Assembly (NCBI GenBank): GCA_023415205.1
Contig: JAEZLR010000007.1
Span: forward strand, 1 to 64,000
Source: Bacillota bacterium
GTDB lineage: Bacteria > Bacillota > Clostridia > DSM-8532
Direction of reading: 5' to 3'
Length of the DNA stretch: 64,000 nt
The translations under genes and the position numbers were made by a program. Of this stretch, positions 36,525-44,575 are shown piece by piece (the first letter of the stretch is position 1; each line of letters opens with the position of its first letter). The notes beneath the pieces are model-generated. The model saw only the letters and a program-made list of their open reading frames with translations, had not been told where the DNA came from and ran no database searches.

Positions 36525-37403
36525 TTAGTAAAAGCTGCCGCTCATAACTCTGTAAATATGCTCAAGATACTCAGAGACAATGTCAATGTCACTGGTCATT
36601 GAAAGGGTGCGGCTTCCTGCGACATCTTCGATTTCATTAAAAAGGAAGCCCCCCTTTTCATCGAAAATAAAATCAATGCCCACCATCCCAAAATCAAAAT
36701 GATCAACAACGCGCATGACTAGGGCCTTTTCCCAGTCATTGAGCTTATAGCCCTCTGCGGTTCCTCCAAGGGAGAAGTTGGCCTTAAAATCTCCTTTGGA
36801 CCGCCTCAAAATTGCACCGACTATCTTTTTCCCTACAACGAACACACGTACATCTTTTCCTGGAGTTCCACAGAGCCTTTGGGCTACAAAGCGCTGCTTC
36901 GTGGTTTTTTGAAGGATTTCAACAAGCTCATCCCTGTGCATTGCCAGATACACCTCAGCACCGCCTCTTCCCTCCACGGTTTTGATAACAAGGGGGGTGT
37001 TAAACGGAAGGGGTTTTTCCAGCAGGGTTCTTCTATCGAGAAAAAGGGTATCCACCATGGGTAGTCCTAGCCTGGAAACCTCCAAATAGGTTCTCGCCTT
37101 GTCATTACATATTTCAGCAATCAGGCTGGAATTAAAGACCCTCACCCCCGCATATTCCAAATGCTTAGAAAAAAGAGGGTCTATCGTACGGTTGATGATA
37201 AAATCAGGCAAAGAAAGAGCCTCACCTGTAGAACTAGATAGGTAAAGCTGGTTATTGGAGATACCATAAAAAAGGGCATCCTTAAAGACCAGTTCCAGGG
37301 TCCTCTCCCCAACGTTTCCCTTTTCCAGAAACCGTTGCGCAAAGGAAGCATTCTTTTGGTAATCCTCTTGGGTGTAAAGCAGCCAACCACGGAGCTTAGC
37401 CAT
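36525..37403 (-). CDS. ATP-grasp ligase of RimK type, substrate unknown
   Basis: 292 residues. The ATP-grasp fold is recognised by IVKTVEGRGGAEVYL-like lysine strand (about 139-152: PLVIKTVEGRGG), the QRFVAQ stretch, RVFVVGKKIVGAILRRSKGDFKANFSLGG and the metal-binding VGIDFIFDEKGGFLFNEIEDVAGS near the C terminus. Such enzymes join a carboxylate to an amine using ATP; RimK adds glutamates. Substrate is unknown. It is the last gene of the pilus-like operon and is preceded by an RNase H-ATP-grasp fusion that looks like its relative. Confidence 0.8.
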   Translation of the reverse strand: MAKLRGWLLYTQEDYQKNASFAQRFLEKGNVGERTLELVFKDALFYGISNNQLYLSSSTGEALSLPDFIINRTIDPLFSKHLEYAGVRVFNSSLIAEICNDKARTYLEVSRLGLPMVDTLFLDRRTLLEKPLPFNTPLVIKTVEGRGGAEVYLAMHRDELVEILQKTTKQRFVAQRLCGTPGKDVRVFVVGKKIVGAILRRSKGDFKANFSLGGTAEGYKLNDWEKALVMRVVDHFDFGMVGIDFIFDEKGGFLFNEIEDVAGSRTLSMTSDIDIVSEYLEHIYRVMSGSFY

Positions 37404-37453
37404 GAGTCCTATCCTTCCCTACCCTTTCTTCAGTGAGAGTTTTATTGTGAAAT

Positions 37454-39148
37454 CTAAATCAATTGTCTTTTGATATAACTCATCATACGGTCTGCCACAT
37501 CCACACCCGTGTGTTCAAACAGATTCTTAATGTGGGCATTGGAATTAATCTCGCAAAGGATGGGTTCATCCGAGGGCCCGAAAAGTATATCCACTCCGGC
37601 AAAACAAGCGCCCACCAGCTTGGTAGCCTTAACAGCTAGGGCACTGAACGCCATTGACGGTATAAAGGGTACCATCTTCCCCCCTACACTTGCATTGGCT
37701 CTGAAATCGGTCTCCGAGGTTCTCATTGTGGCTGCCACCACCTCATCTCCCACCACCTGAAGACGTACGTCACGGCCATGGCTGGTATGGATATACTCCT
37801 GGTATAGATGGGGAACAAGGACCAGCTTTCTTCTTAAAGATAGAAGTTCTTCCCTGTTCCGAGCCAGGTAAACCTGGGCACCGAAGGAACCAAAAGCCTC
37901 TTTCACCACCACTGGGTAGGCAAGGGTTTTCTCAACCTTGTCTATAAACAAGCCCTCATCCACCGGACATACGGGAAACAAAAGAGGTGAAAAGATGGTT
38001 TTAGGCATGGGGATACCTTCGTTTGCCAAAACCTGGTGAGTCAGAATTTTATCGTCACAAAGGGCGATAGCTTCGGCACTGTTAAAGAGTTTTATCCCCA
38101 TAAGCTCAAGGTGACGCGCCAGTCTGACGTCCTTGTCCCAAAACAGTACAAAATCAGGTGGCTGCCGCCCTGGAATCAGGGTCAATTCCCCATTGATTAC
38201 TGCCGCCCCAAAGGTATCATTGGTATAAGGCTCCAGTACTATATTATTCCTTTGCGCTGCCGCAACAAACATTTCCACTTGCTCAGTATACTTTGGGGTA
38301 ACCAGACTGCCATTATAGATGATCCATCCTCTCAAGGTTCTAGGTTTATCCATGCCAAATAGACTCATCTGCTCCATGGCGTCCTGCCCTGCAGGAGCGC
38401 CCAACTGTCTGGCACCATTCTTGGCCAGCTCATCAGCCCGGTCATTCAAAGCCACACCGGTATGGCTCTCCACCTTAACCCAGGTAATGGAGATTTTACA
38501 TTGGTCAATGGCTTTTTTATAGGCCTGAGTCATGGGCGTATTGGTCCGATATTCCCCTGTGGCCCACTTTTCAATATTTTGAAAGTCATAAAATATAGCA
38601 ATTTGATCTATGCCTTTATTGTCACACCACTTGAGGACCTCCAGAACGGCCTGAATTTCTCCGCCTACCTGACGGGAATTAAAGGCATCAGGGGAATCCA
38701 CCAGCCCTGAAATTTCTGCCACGATGGTACCCTGCTCCAAAATGACGGCCCCATAACCCACGTTCCCCTCAATAAAGGATCCGTCCACATAGGCATGATA
38801 AGGGATGTGGGAAGTATCCTTCTGGACATTAGGGGGCGTTTTTTTCTCACTCGCCGGTTTTTTTTCAGTTTTCACTTGATTTTTGGGGGGCTGAACAGCC
38901 CCAAGAATTTTCAAAAGACGGTTGAATTGCTCCTCGGAAAGATCGGTATCCCTCCTGTAGCTATGGGTCCCCTTTTTGGGGCTATAATCCACAATAAGCT
39001 TCCCCAAGGCCTTTTCCTTGTCACTGACCTTGATCTTTAGAAGATAGTCTCTAATAAGGGCAATGTCGGCAGCAAGCCCCTGCCCTTTGAACAAGGAATC
39101 CACTCGCTGATATATTTCTAAAAGCTCCTGCTCGCATATAAAGGACAT
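37454..39148 (-). CDS. Fusion protein: RNase HI domain plus ATP-grasp ligase domain
   Basis: 564 residues. After an N-terminal helical and Lys/Pro-rich linker (1-115), residues about 117-247 form an RNase HI domain with all catalytic acids in place: D122 (YVDGSF), E164 (VGGEIQAV), D188 (FYDFQNI) and D239 (NDRADELA), plus H229. Residues about 270-564 form a RimK-like ATP-grasp with the lysine strand YPVVVKEAFGSFGAQ (410-424), HGRDVRLQVVGDEVVAATMRT and the metal-binding GVDILFGPSDEPILCEINS (518-536). RNase HI cuts RNA in RNA-DNA hybrids; fusing it with a ligase is unusual. It lies in the pilus-like operon between pilT and a stand-alone ATP-grasp. Role unknown. Confidence 0.85.
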   Translation of the reverse strand: MSFICEQELLEIYQRVDSLFKGQGLAADIALIRDYLLKIKVSDKEKALGKLIVDYSPKKGTHSYRRDTDLSEEQFNRLLKILGAVQPPKNQVKTEKKPASEKKTPPNVQKDTSHIPYHAYVDGSFIEGNVGYGAVILEQGTIVAEISGLVDSPDAFNSRQVGGEIQAVLEVLKWCDNKGIDQIAIFYDFQNIEKWATGEYRTNTPMTQAYKKAIDQCKISITWVKVESHTGVALNDRADELAKNGARQLGAPAGQDAMEQMSLFGMDKPRTLRGWIIYNGSLVTPKYTEQVEMFVAAAQRNNIVLEPYTNDTFGAAVINGELTLIPGRQPPDFVLFWDKDVRLARHLELMGIKLFNSAEAIALCDDKILTHQVLANEGIPMPKTIFSPLLFPVCPVDEGLFIDKVEKTLAYPVVVKEAFGSFGAQVYLARNREELLSLRRKLVLVPHLYQEYIHTSHGRDVRLQVVGDEVVAATMRTSETDFRANASVGGKMVPFIPSMAFSALAVKATKLVGACFAGVDILFGPSDEPILCEINSNAHIKNLFEHTGVDVADRMMSYIKRQLI

Positions 39149-39180
39149 GATTTACCCCAACCTTTTATATAAGATGCTTA

Positions 39181-40251
39181 TTATAGGTATTTTAGCAGAA
39201 CCTCAGGATTCATGCTATAGATAAGCGCATCTTCCCGGGTAATATAGTTTTTTTTGTAGAGTTCATTAATACTTCGGTCCATACTCTGCATACCATTGCC
39301 CGATCCCATGTGAATAACCGAATCGATTTGGTAGGTTTTATTCTCACGAATGAGGTTCTGGACGGCATGATTGGCTGTCATTATCTCAAAGGCCGCAGCT
39401 CGCCCCCGGCTTGATGAAGGGATCAACTGTTGGGAAATAACAGCGTGCAAAACCGTTGAAAGCTGAACGCGAATCTGTTGCTGTTGGTTGGGGGGAAAGA
39501 CATCAATGATGCGGTCAATGGTTTTGGCCGCCCCCAGGGTATGCAGGGTGGAAAAGACCAGATGTCCGGTTTCGGCTGCGGTCATGGCGATGGAAATGGT
39601 TTCAAGATCCCGCATCTCTCCCACAAGAATAACATCCGGAGACTCCCGGAGGGCTGCTCTCAGTGCCCGGGCATAGCTCTGGGTATCCTCTCCGATTTCC
39701 CTTTGGTTAACCACACTCTTTTTGTGCTGATGAAGAAATTCAATGGGTTCCTCCAGGGTCAGAATGTGACATTTTCTTGTGCGGTTTATCAGGTCAATCA
39801 AACAGGAAAGGGTCGTGGATTTTCCGCTTCCGGTAGGACCGGTCACAAGAATAAGCCCCTTGCTTACTTGATGCATATCTAATACCGATTGCGGAATCAA
39901 GAGGTCCTCCGGGCTGGGAAGCTCGGTATGAACCAGTCGAATTGCCGCGGCCAAGGAGCCTCTTTGCATAAAGGTATTGACGCGGAAACGCCCCATCTGC
40001 GGAATGGATAGGGAGAAATCTTTATCTCCAAAGGTTTTAAAAGCCAGAAACGATTCTTCATCTTCAAAAAGTTCCCGTACCAAAAAGGCGGTATCTTTAG
40101 GCTTTAGAATAACTTCCCCAAGGGGCTGCCAGTCCCCCATCACCTTCATCATGGGTGGAACCCCCACGGTAATATGTAAATCCGAGGCTTTTTTGGACAA
40201 CGCTGATCCCAAAAGTTCATTTATAGAATAAAGGCATTCCTTTTCCATCAT
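39181..40251 (-). CDS. pilT: Type IV pilus retraction ATPase
   Basis: About 356 residues of the PilT family of hexameric AAA ATPases. Walker A GPTGSGKSTTL, the Asp box EEPIEFLHQHKKSVVNQREIG and the Walker B region PDVILVGEMRDLETI are present. It depolymerises type IV pili for retraction, acting from the cytoplasm. I place the start at 40251, where the preceding stop overlaps as ATGA and AAGGA is near. pilB, the extension ATPase, is not in the window. Confidence 0.92.
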   Translation of the reverse strand: MMEKECLYSINELLGSALSKKASDLHITVGVPPMMKVMGDWQPLGEVILKPKDTAFLVRELFEDEESFLAFKTFGDKDFSLSIPQMGRFRVNTFMQRGSLAAAIRLVHTELPSPEDLLIPQSVLDMHQVSKGLILVTGPTGSGKSTTLSCLIDLINRTRKCHILTLEEPIEFLHQHKKSVVNQREIGEDTQSYARALRAALRESPDVILVGEMRDLETISIAMTAAETGHLVFSTLHTLGAAKTIDRIIDVFPPNQQQQIRVQLSTVLHAVISQQLIPSSSRGRAAAFEIMTANHAVQNLIRENKTYQIDSVIHMGSGNGMQSMDRSINELYKKNYITREDALIYSMNPEVLLKYL

Positions 40252-40769
40252 GGTAATCCTTCCCAAAGTTTTTCTGTGTGGTCATATTCAAACGGCTCCT
40301 GCCACAGCCGCCACTCCATAATGACTACGGAATCGTCTCGATCCTGTGGCTGTCGGGGTTCCGTTACTTCCAACGTGATGTCGAGGACCTTGTTGTAGCC
40401 CCCGTTTTCAAGAGCAAAGGCCTTGGTGAGCCTTAAGAACTTCCTTCCGTTCTCAGAAAAAAGCTCCCTTCTCACATAGGGGAGATCTCTTTCTAAAAGC
40501 TGATCTACCCTTATATAAAAATCGCCTTCTAAATTATCGGATGAAATTAAACAGGCTTCATCTATCAAAAGCTTGATATGGGCTACAAATTTGACGCCCT
40601 CTGAATCCAGGGCATAATAATCCTTGTGGCTCTCGGCATTGCGCTTGGCAAGCTTCAACTCTGAAGCAGTGGTGGTCAGGCTTAAAAGGCCAAAAACCAC
40701 TAATGTTACCATTAGTAAGGTTATGAGCACTGTCGAGCTACCCCTTTGGCATCGAAGAAAGGCTCTCAT
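40248..40769 (-). CDS. Pilin-like / PilX-type membrane protein
   Basis: 173 residues. A short charged leader (MRAFLRCQRGSSTVLITLLM) followed by a single transmembrane helix and a larger extracellular region. The N-terminus resembles minor pilin proteins. It overlaps pilT by 4 bases and the next pilin by 4, so all are coupled. No enzymatic motif is seen. Confidence 0.65.
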   Translation of the reverse strand: MRAFLRCQRGSSTVLITLLMVTLVVFGLLSLTTTASELKLAKRNAESHKDYYALDSEGVKFVAHIKLLIDEACLISSDNLEGDFYIRVDQLLERDLPYVRRELFSENGRKFLRLTKAFALENGGYNKVLDITLEVTEPRQPQDRDDSVVIMEWRLWQEPFEYDHTEKLWEGLP

Positions 40770-41209
40770 GGCTTATTTCCCCCTCTCCGTTCAAAAACAT
40801 CCGAAACCAGGTAAATGACGGGTTGCTCCTCTTTCTCCAGAGGATAGGGAGTCAGTCTCACCACTTTGACATGCATATCAAGAAGGTTGCTCCCTTTGGC
40901 TTCGGATAGAGGTACAATATCCACATAAATAGCATACTTTTCAGGAACCTTCTGATGTAAAACCTCATTCCAATCATCATCAAAAAAGAGGGTAAAATGG
41001 GTTCCCTCTGCAGGGATATCCTCCCGCAAACGAGTTTTCTCGATGACTGTGCTGCTTCTCATAACGGCATGATCCAGATCCACAGCTTTCTCATGATTAG
41101 CTACCGAGACCACAAAAAGCCTCAAAACACCTACGGCGAGAAAGGCCAGGATGGCCAAAGCAACGATTAATTCTATCAGGGTAAATCCAGAATTCTGCTG
41201 TTTCTTCAA
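40766..41209 (-). CDS. Type IV prepilin (PilV/minor pilin)
   Basis: 147 residues. The prepilin signature NSGFTLIELIVALAILAF starts after a six-residue positive leader, with the cleavage Gly followed by F and E5. The hydrophobic helix is followed by a globular domain. A prepilin peptidase must process it but none is in the window. It is coupled to both neighbours by 4-base overlaps. Confidence 0.88.
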   Translation of the reverse strand: MKKQQNSGFTLIELIVALAILAFLAVGVLRLFVVSVANHEKAVDLDHAVMRSSTVIEKTRLREDIPAEGTHFTLFFDDDWNEVLHQKVPEKYAIYVDIVPLSEAKGSNLLDMHVKVVRLTPYPLEKEEQPVIYLVSDVFERRGGNKP

Positions 41210-41742
41210 AACCGTTCTCCCATTTTTGTTCGTGTTTTTATCAACGCGCTGTAGCTCTCTTGCCCCTTCTTATCCATTCGGATTAAAAAGCCTTCCTCCT
41301 TAGGGTCATAGGATAAAGCAAAGGTATCCACTTTGGCAATGGCCTGACTGACCTCCAGTGAAGGGGCTTCCTCCTTCAACACCAGAGCTTCCCAAAGCGT
41401 GCCCTGGTAATGAAATATCCACGTGGCATAGTCTATTCCCTCTATGTTCTCATAAATCACCAGAGCGTTCTGTTCTGACAAAGGGTCACGAACAATATCA
41501 AGACATCCCGTCATGTCGTTCTGACGTATTTTTGTCGTTACAAAAGAATAGGCAATTCTTAACTCAGTGGCGCTTTCCTTAGTCTTGTAGATCCTCTGAT
41601 AGGCATTGACTGTGGAAAGAGTCAATGCAAACAGGCCCAACCCCATTAGAATAATTAACAGCAGGGTGGTAATCGTCTCAAGGGAGGTTCTACCTCGTCG
41701 GTCTCCAATCATTAAGCTTATGGTCCTATCTTCCCTTTTCAT
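41206..41742 (-). CDS. Pilin-like protein of the type IV pilus-like operon
   Basis: About 178 residues from the ATG at 41742, or 168 from 41712. A short basic leader (GDRRGRTSLETITTLLLII) precedes one hydrophobic helix and a mostly beta globular part with no enzyme motif. The order and spacing match other T4P minor subunits; it may belong to a DUF4860-like group, unconfirmed. It overlaps the gene upstream by 17 bases if started at 41742. Confidence 0.6.
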   Translation of the reverse strand: MKREDRTISLMIGDRRGRTSLETITTLLLIILMGLGLFALTLSTVNAYQRIYKTKESATELRIAYSFVTTKIRQNDMTGCLDIVRDPLSEQNALVIYENIEGIDYATWIFHYQGTLWEALVLKEEAPSLEVSQAIAKVDTFALSYDPKEEGFLIRMDKKGQESYSALIKTRTKMGERF

Positions 41743-42040
41743 AAACCTCCACGTCGGGCATGATATTGGATGCGAAGATTTCATAGAAATAAAAGTACTT
41801 TTCCTCATCCAAGGTCAGTCCATAGTGATCCACAAGATACTCCAAGTCCGGCGGATAGCTTCCCTCCAGAGCATAGCATTGGATACTGGCCTTCTCGATG
41901 GCCTCCTTTATTCTTAGAGGCTGATCCTGTTCTTTTTCCTGCCAAAACCCATCCATTTGCACCACAGTAAAAACAAGGACGACCAGCAAGAAGAAAAGAA
42001 GGATGTATTGTACGCTTTGTGAAGCTTTCTTATCCCTCAT
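41726..42040 (-). CDS. Small pilin-like membrane protein
   Basis: 104 residues. One N-terminal transmembrane helix (VQYILLFFLLVVLVFTVV) after a short basic leader; the rest contains EKASIQCYALEGSYPPDLEYLVDHYGL, which resembles the periplasmic part of pseudopilins (GSYP-LEYL motif). It lies between pilC and another pilin-like gene. Confidence 0.65.
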   Translation of the reverse strand: MRDKKASQSVQYILLFFLLVVLVFTVVQMDGFWQEKEQDQPLRIKEAIEKASIQCYALEGSYPPDLEYLVDHYGLTLDEEKYFYFYEIFASNIMPDVEVYEKGR

Positions 42041-42048
42041 AGTTCCTC

Positions 42049-43113
42049 CTACCCGATAGACGACATGATGCCGATAAGGGGCAATAATACCGACAAAAGA
42101 ACAATACCCAAAACAACCGATAGCAGAGTAACCAGGACAGGCTCTATAGAACCGCTGAATTTTTTTAGGGATTGTTCTGCCTCTCTGGCATAAATGTTGG
42201 AGAGCTTCTTCATCATTTGATCCAACTGACCTGAACGCTCCCCGGTTCGGACCATTCGAACGAACATTTCAGGAAAAAGTCCTGATTCTTTTGCAGCTTC
42301 GGAAAATTCCTTTCCTTGGGAAATGGCATCATAGGCTGTTGATAGCTTTTTACTTACAAAGGTGTTTTCTGCCAGCTCCATGATGGATTGCAAGCCTAAG
42401 GTTACATTCATACCGCTCTGAAGGGTCATACTTAAGCCCTGGGCCAGCCTGGAGGCGGTGATCTTCTTATAGAGCAACCCAAAAAACGGATTATTTACCT
42501 TTAAGCGGTCATAGAACCTCCGCCCCTGAGGAATTTTTAAAAGCAAAAGGAAAAGCAGGCCTCCTAGGAAAAGAAGCCCCATAAGCCATAAAACGGCACT
42601 TTTTAAGCCTTCAGCCACAGAAAACAGAACTTGAGCTTCTTTGGGAATTTGTCCACCCAGGCTTTGAAGAATCTCCCCGAACATAGGGATGACCTTAAGA
42701 ACCAATAGTGCTATGACGCCTACCATCATCAGTGCTAGAATCACCGGGTAGGTCACGGCGCTTTTTACGCTTTTTCTGATGTCTGCTTCGGTCTCATAGT
42801 AGACCGAGAGGTTCTCCATGACGGTGTCCAACATGCCAGTTTTTTCACCGATTGCGATCATGCGTACCATGTAATCGGGAAACCGCTGGGTTTGTAAAAA
42901 GGCCTGAGACAGGGACACTCCCTCCAGAATTTGCTCAGAGACAGACAATAAGGAGGCCTTTATGGCCTGATCTTCAATATCTTCGATTACCAGGGGGATT
43001 CCTTCTAGAGGATTCATGCCGGATTTTAAATATACAGCCAACTGATGGCAGAGCACCGAAAGCTCTCCGGCCTTGTATCGTCCTGATTTTTGAGAGCTGT
43101 GAGGTTTATTCAT
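42049..43113 (-). CDS. pilC: Type IV pilus inner membrane platform protein
   Basis: 354 residues with two GspF/PilC domains. Each has a cytoplasmic part followed by transmembrane helices: LCHQLAVYLKSGMNPLEGIPLV and SRLAQGLSMTLQSGMNVTLGLQSI at their starts, with VRMIAIGEKTGMLDTVM and VRMVRTGERSGQLDQMM. It forms the membrane platform on which pili assemble. It opens the operon, with GGAGTG 6 bases before the ATG and a strong promoter at 43148-43175. Confidence 0.9.
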   Translation of the reverse strand: MNKPHSSQKSGRYKAGELSVLCHQLAVYLKSGMNPLEGIPLVIEDIEDQAIKASLLSVSEQILEGVSLSQAFLQTQRFPDYMVRMIAIGEKTGMLDTVMENLSVYYETEADIRKSVKSAVTYPVILALMMVGVIALLVLKVIPMFGEILQSLGGQIPKEAQVLFSVAEGLKSAVLWLMGLLFLGGLLFLLLLKIPQGRRFYDRLKVNNPFFGLLYKKITASRLAQGLSMTLQSGMNVTLGLQSIMELAENTFVSKKLSTAYDAISQGKEFSEAAKESGLFPEMFVRMVRTGERSGQLDQMMKKLSNIYAREAEQSLKKFSGSIEPVLVTLLSVVLGIVLLSVLLPLIGIMSSIG

Positions 43114-43147
43114 TTAATTCACTCCGTGTTTATGGGTGTGTTATTTT

Positions 43148-43175
43148 ATTATATCATAACATTTCTTAGCGACAA
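43148..43175 (-). promoter_or_regulatory. Promoter of the type IV pilus-like operon
   Basis: On the minus strand TTGTCG (43170-43175), 16 bases, then a perfect TATAAT (43148-43153). The start would fall about 28 bases before pilC, so the leader is too short for a c-di-GMP riboswitch. Confidence 0.75.
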
Positions 43176-43222
43176 AAAGAATGCTATACCGTCAAAAAAT
43201 AGCAAATATGGGCAAATTGCGA

Positions 43223-43843
43223 TTAAGGGCCTTGAAGGATACTCTTTATTTTCTCAATGATCATGGAACTGGCCACCTCATTAAGCCCTCCATTGGGAAC
43301 AATAACGTCGGCATATTTTTTACTGGGTTCGATAAAGGCCTCATGCATGGGTTTCACTGTGGATAGGTACTGATTGACCACCGAGTCGATGCCCCGGCCA
43401 CGTTCGTGAATATCCCGGATCAACCTTCTGGCAAACCGGATATCAGAATCCGTATCCACGAACACCTTAATATCCATCAGTTCCAGAAGCCTTGGATCCT
43501 GGAAGAGCAGGATGCCTTCCAGGATAATTACCGGTTTGGGTTCTTCCAGAATGGTCTCCTTTAATCTCTTGTAATCAATAAAGGAGTACACAGGCCTCTG
43601 AATGGGCTGTAAGGTCTTAAGAGCCTTAACCTGCTCAACCATCAAAGCGTTGTCGAAGCTGTCGGGATGATCAAAATTAAGCTGCTTGCGCTGTTCAAAG
43701 GACATTGTATCAAAGGATTTATAATAATAATCCTGACAGATGAGGACCACATCATCCGAAAAAAAATCTTGAAGCTTTCTGGCCAGTGTTGTCTTTCCTG
43801 AGCCGGTGCCGCCGGCTATGCCAATAACTACAGCCTTCTCCAT
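43223..43843 (-). CDS. udk: Uridine kinase
   Basis: 206 residues. P-loop GIAGGTGSGKTTLARKL at the N terminus and the stretch HPDSFDNALM are typical of uridine/cytidine kinases of nucleoside salvage. A TATAAT -10 box lies upstream with a weak -35. It is not obviously co-transcribed with pilC, which has its own promoter. Confidence 0.93.
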   Translation of the reverse strand: MEKAVVIGIAGGTGSGKTTLARKLQDFFSDDVVLICQDYYYKSFDTMSFEQRKQLNFDHPDSFDNALMVEQVKALKTLQPIQRPVYSFIDYKRLKETILEEPKPVIILEGILLFQDPRLLELMDIKVFVDTDSDIRFARRLIRDIHERGRGIDSVVNQYLSTVKPMHEAFIEPSKKYADVIVPNGGLNEVASSMIIEKIKSILQGP

Positions 43844-44160
43844 AATCTTTACCCCTCTGATTTTTAGTTTTTATTATATCAATTCTTGTGTGAATTAGCC
43901 AGTGAATGCACTGTTTGAAGGATAGATAAAGTGAGCTTTATCCTTATGCAATTTTTAGTTTTCAATAGAAAGGGTCTTTCCTTAATGGAATTAAAACTTA
44001 TGAAGCACCGTTTAATCTTTTTGCGTCTGAGGGGTGATGCGACCTTACATAAGATCCTTCACCGCTAACCTATTATTATCTGTTTTAATTGCATATAGCG
44101 AACATGTATAATCTGATTTTCATAATATAACTGTAGTAACTGCATTTAGGAAACAACCTT
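43844..44160. other. Non-coding stretch between udk and a small ORF
   Basis: No gene was recognised here. The stretch holds the udk promoter (TATAAT about 30 bases from the start), a perfect small hairpin GATAAAG-TGA(G)-CTTTATC near 43926-43943, and AT-rich sequence ahead of the small ORF at 44161. Confidence 0.4.
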
Positions 44161-44298
44161 ATGAAAAAACTGGATGCACTAACCAAACTTCAAATAGCCG
44201 CAATGGCAGCTTTACTTGTCTCAATAGGGGATATTGTTGTATTTTTACTAGCACTATATGATATTCGTGAATTTCAATGTTCAAAAAATAACGAATAG
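44161..44298 (+). CDS. Small hydrophobic peptide (45 residues)
   Basis: An ORF starting MKKLDALTKLQIAAMAALLV with an AGGA about 9 bases upstream. It holds a single transmembrane stretch of about 22 residues (about 12-33: AAMAALLVSIGDIVVFLLALY) and a charged C-terminal tail. I recall similar short peptides in clostridial genomes but know no function. It is coding-like by its ordered amphipathic start and membrane helix. It converges with tRNA-Arg. Confidence 0.6.
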   Translation: MKKLDALTKLQIAAMAALLVSIGDIVVFLLALYDIREFQCSKNNE

Positions 44299-44346
44299 TT
44301 CATCATTTGCTCAAATTGCGAACAAAGTACCTTTTCTTAAAAAAAC

Positions 44347-44380
44347 AAAAACCCTGAAAGCTTAATGCAATCAGGGTTTT
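44347..44380 (-). terminator. Intrinsic terminator after tRNA-Arg
   Basis: Stem AAAACCCTGA/TCAGGGTTTT with a 13-base loop, followed on the minus strand by a T-run. It lies directly next to the tRNA 3' end at 44382. Confidence 0.88.
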
Positions 44381-44381
44381 C

Positions 44382-44458
<77 letters not shown>

Positions 44459-44498
44459 AGGTCATGCGAGGTAACCCTCGCATTTAAAGGACTTTTCT

Positions 44499-44527
44499 AT
44501 TATACAAACGACTTTCGGCTTTGTCAA
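44499..44527 (-). promoter_or_regulatory. Consensus promoter of tRNA-Arg
   Basis: On the minus strand a perfect TTGACA (44522-44527), 17 bases, then a perfect TATAAT (44499-44504), about 40 bases before the tRNA 5' end. Confidence 0.88.
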
Positions 44528-44575
44528 GAAGTTAGGACAAATGTATTTAGGTACTTTAGCGGTAAAATGACAAAC

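Noticed and set aside
43114..43222. A c-di-GMP riboswitch ahead of the pilus-like operon, by analogy with clostridial pilin genes
   Set aside because: The promoter at 43148-43175 leaves only about 28 bases of leader, too short for the aptamer.
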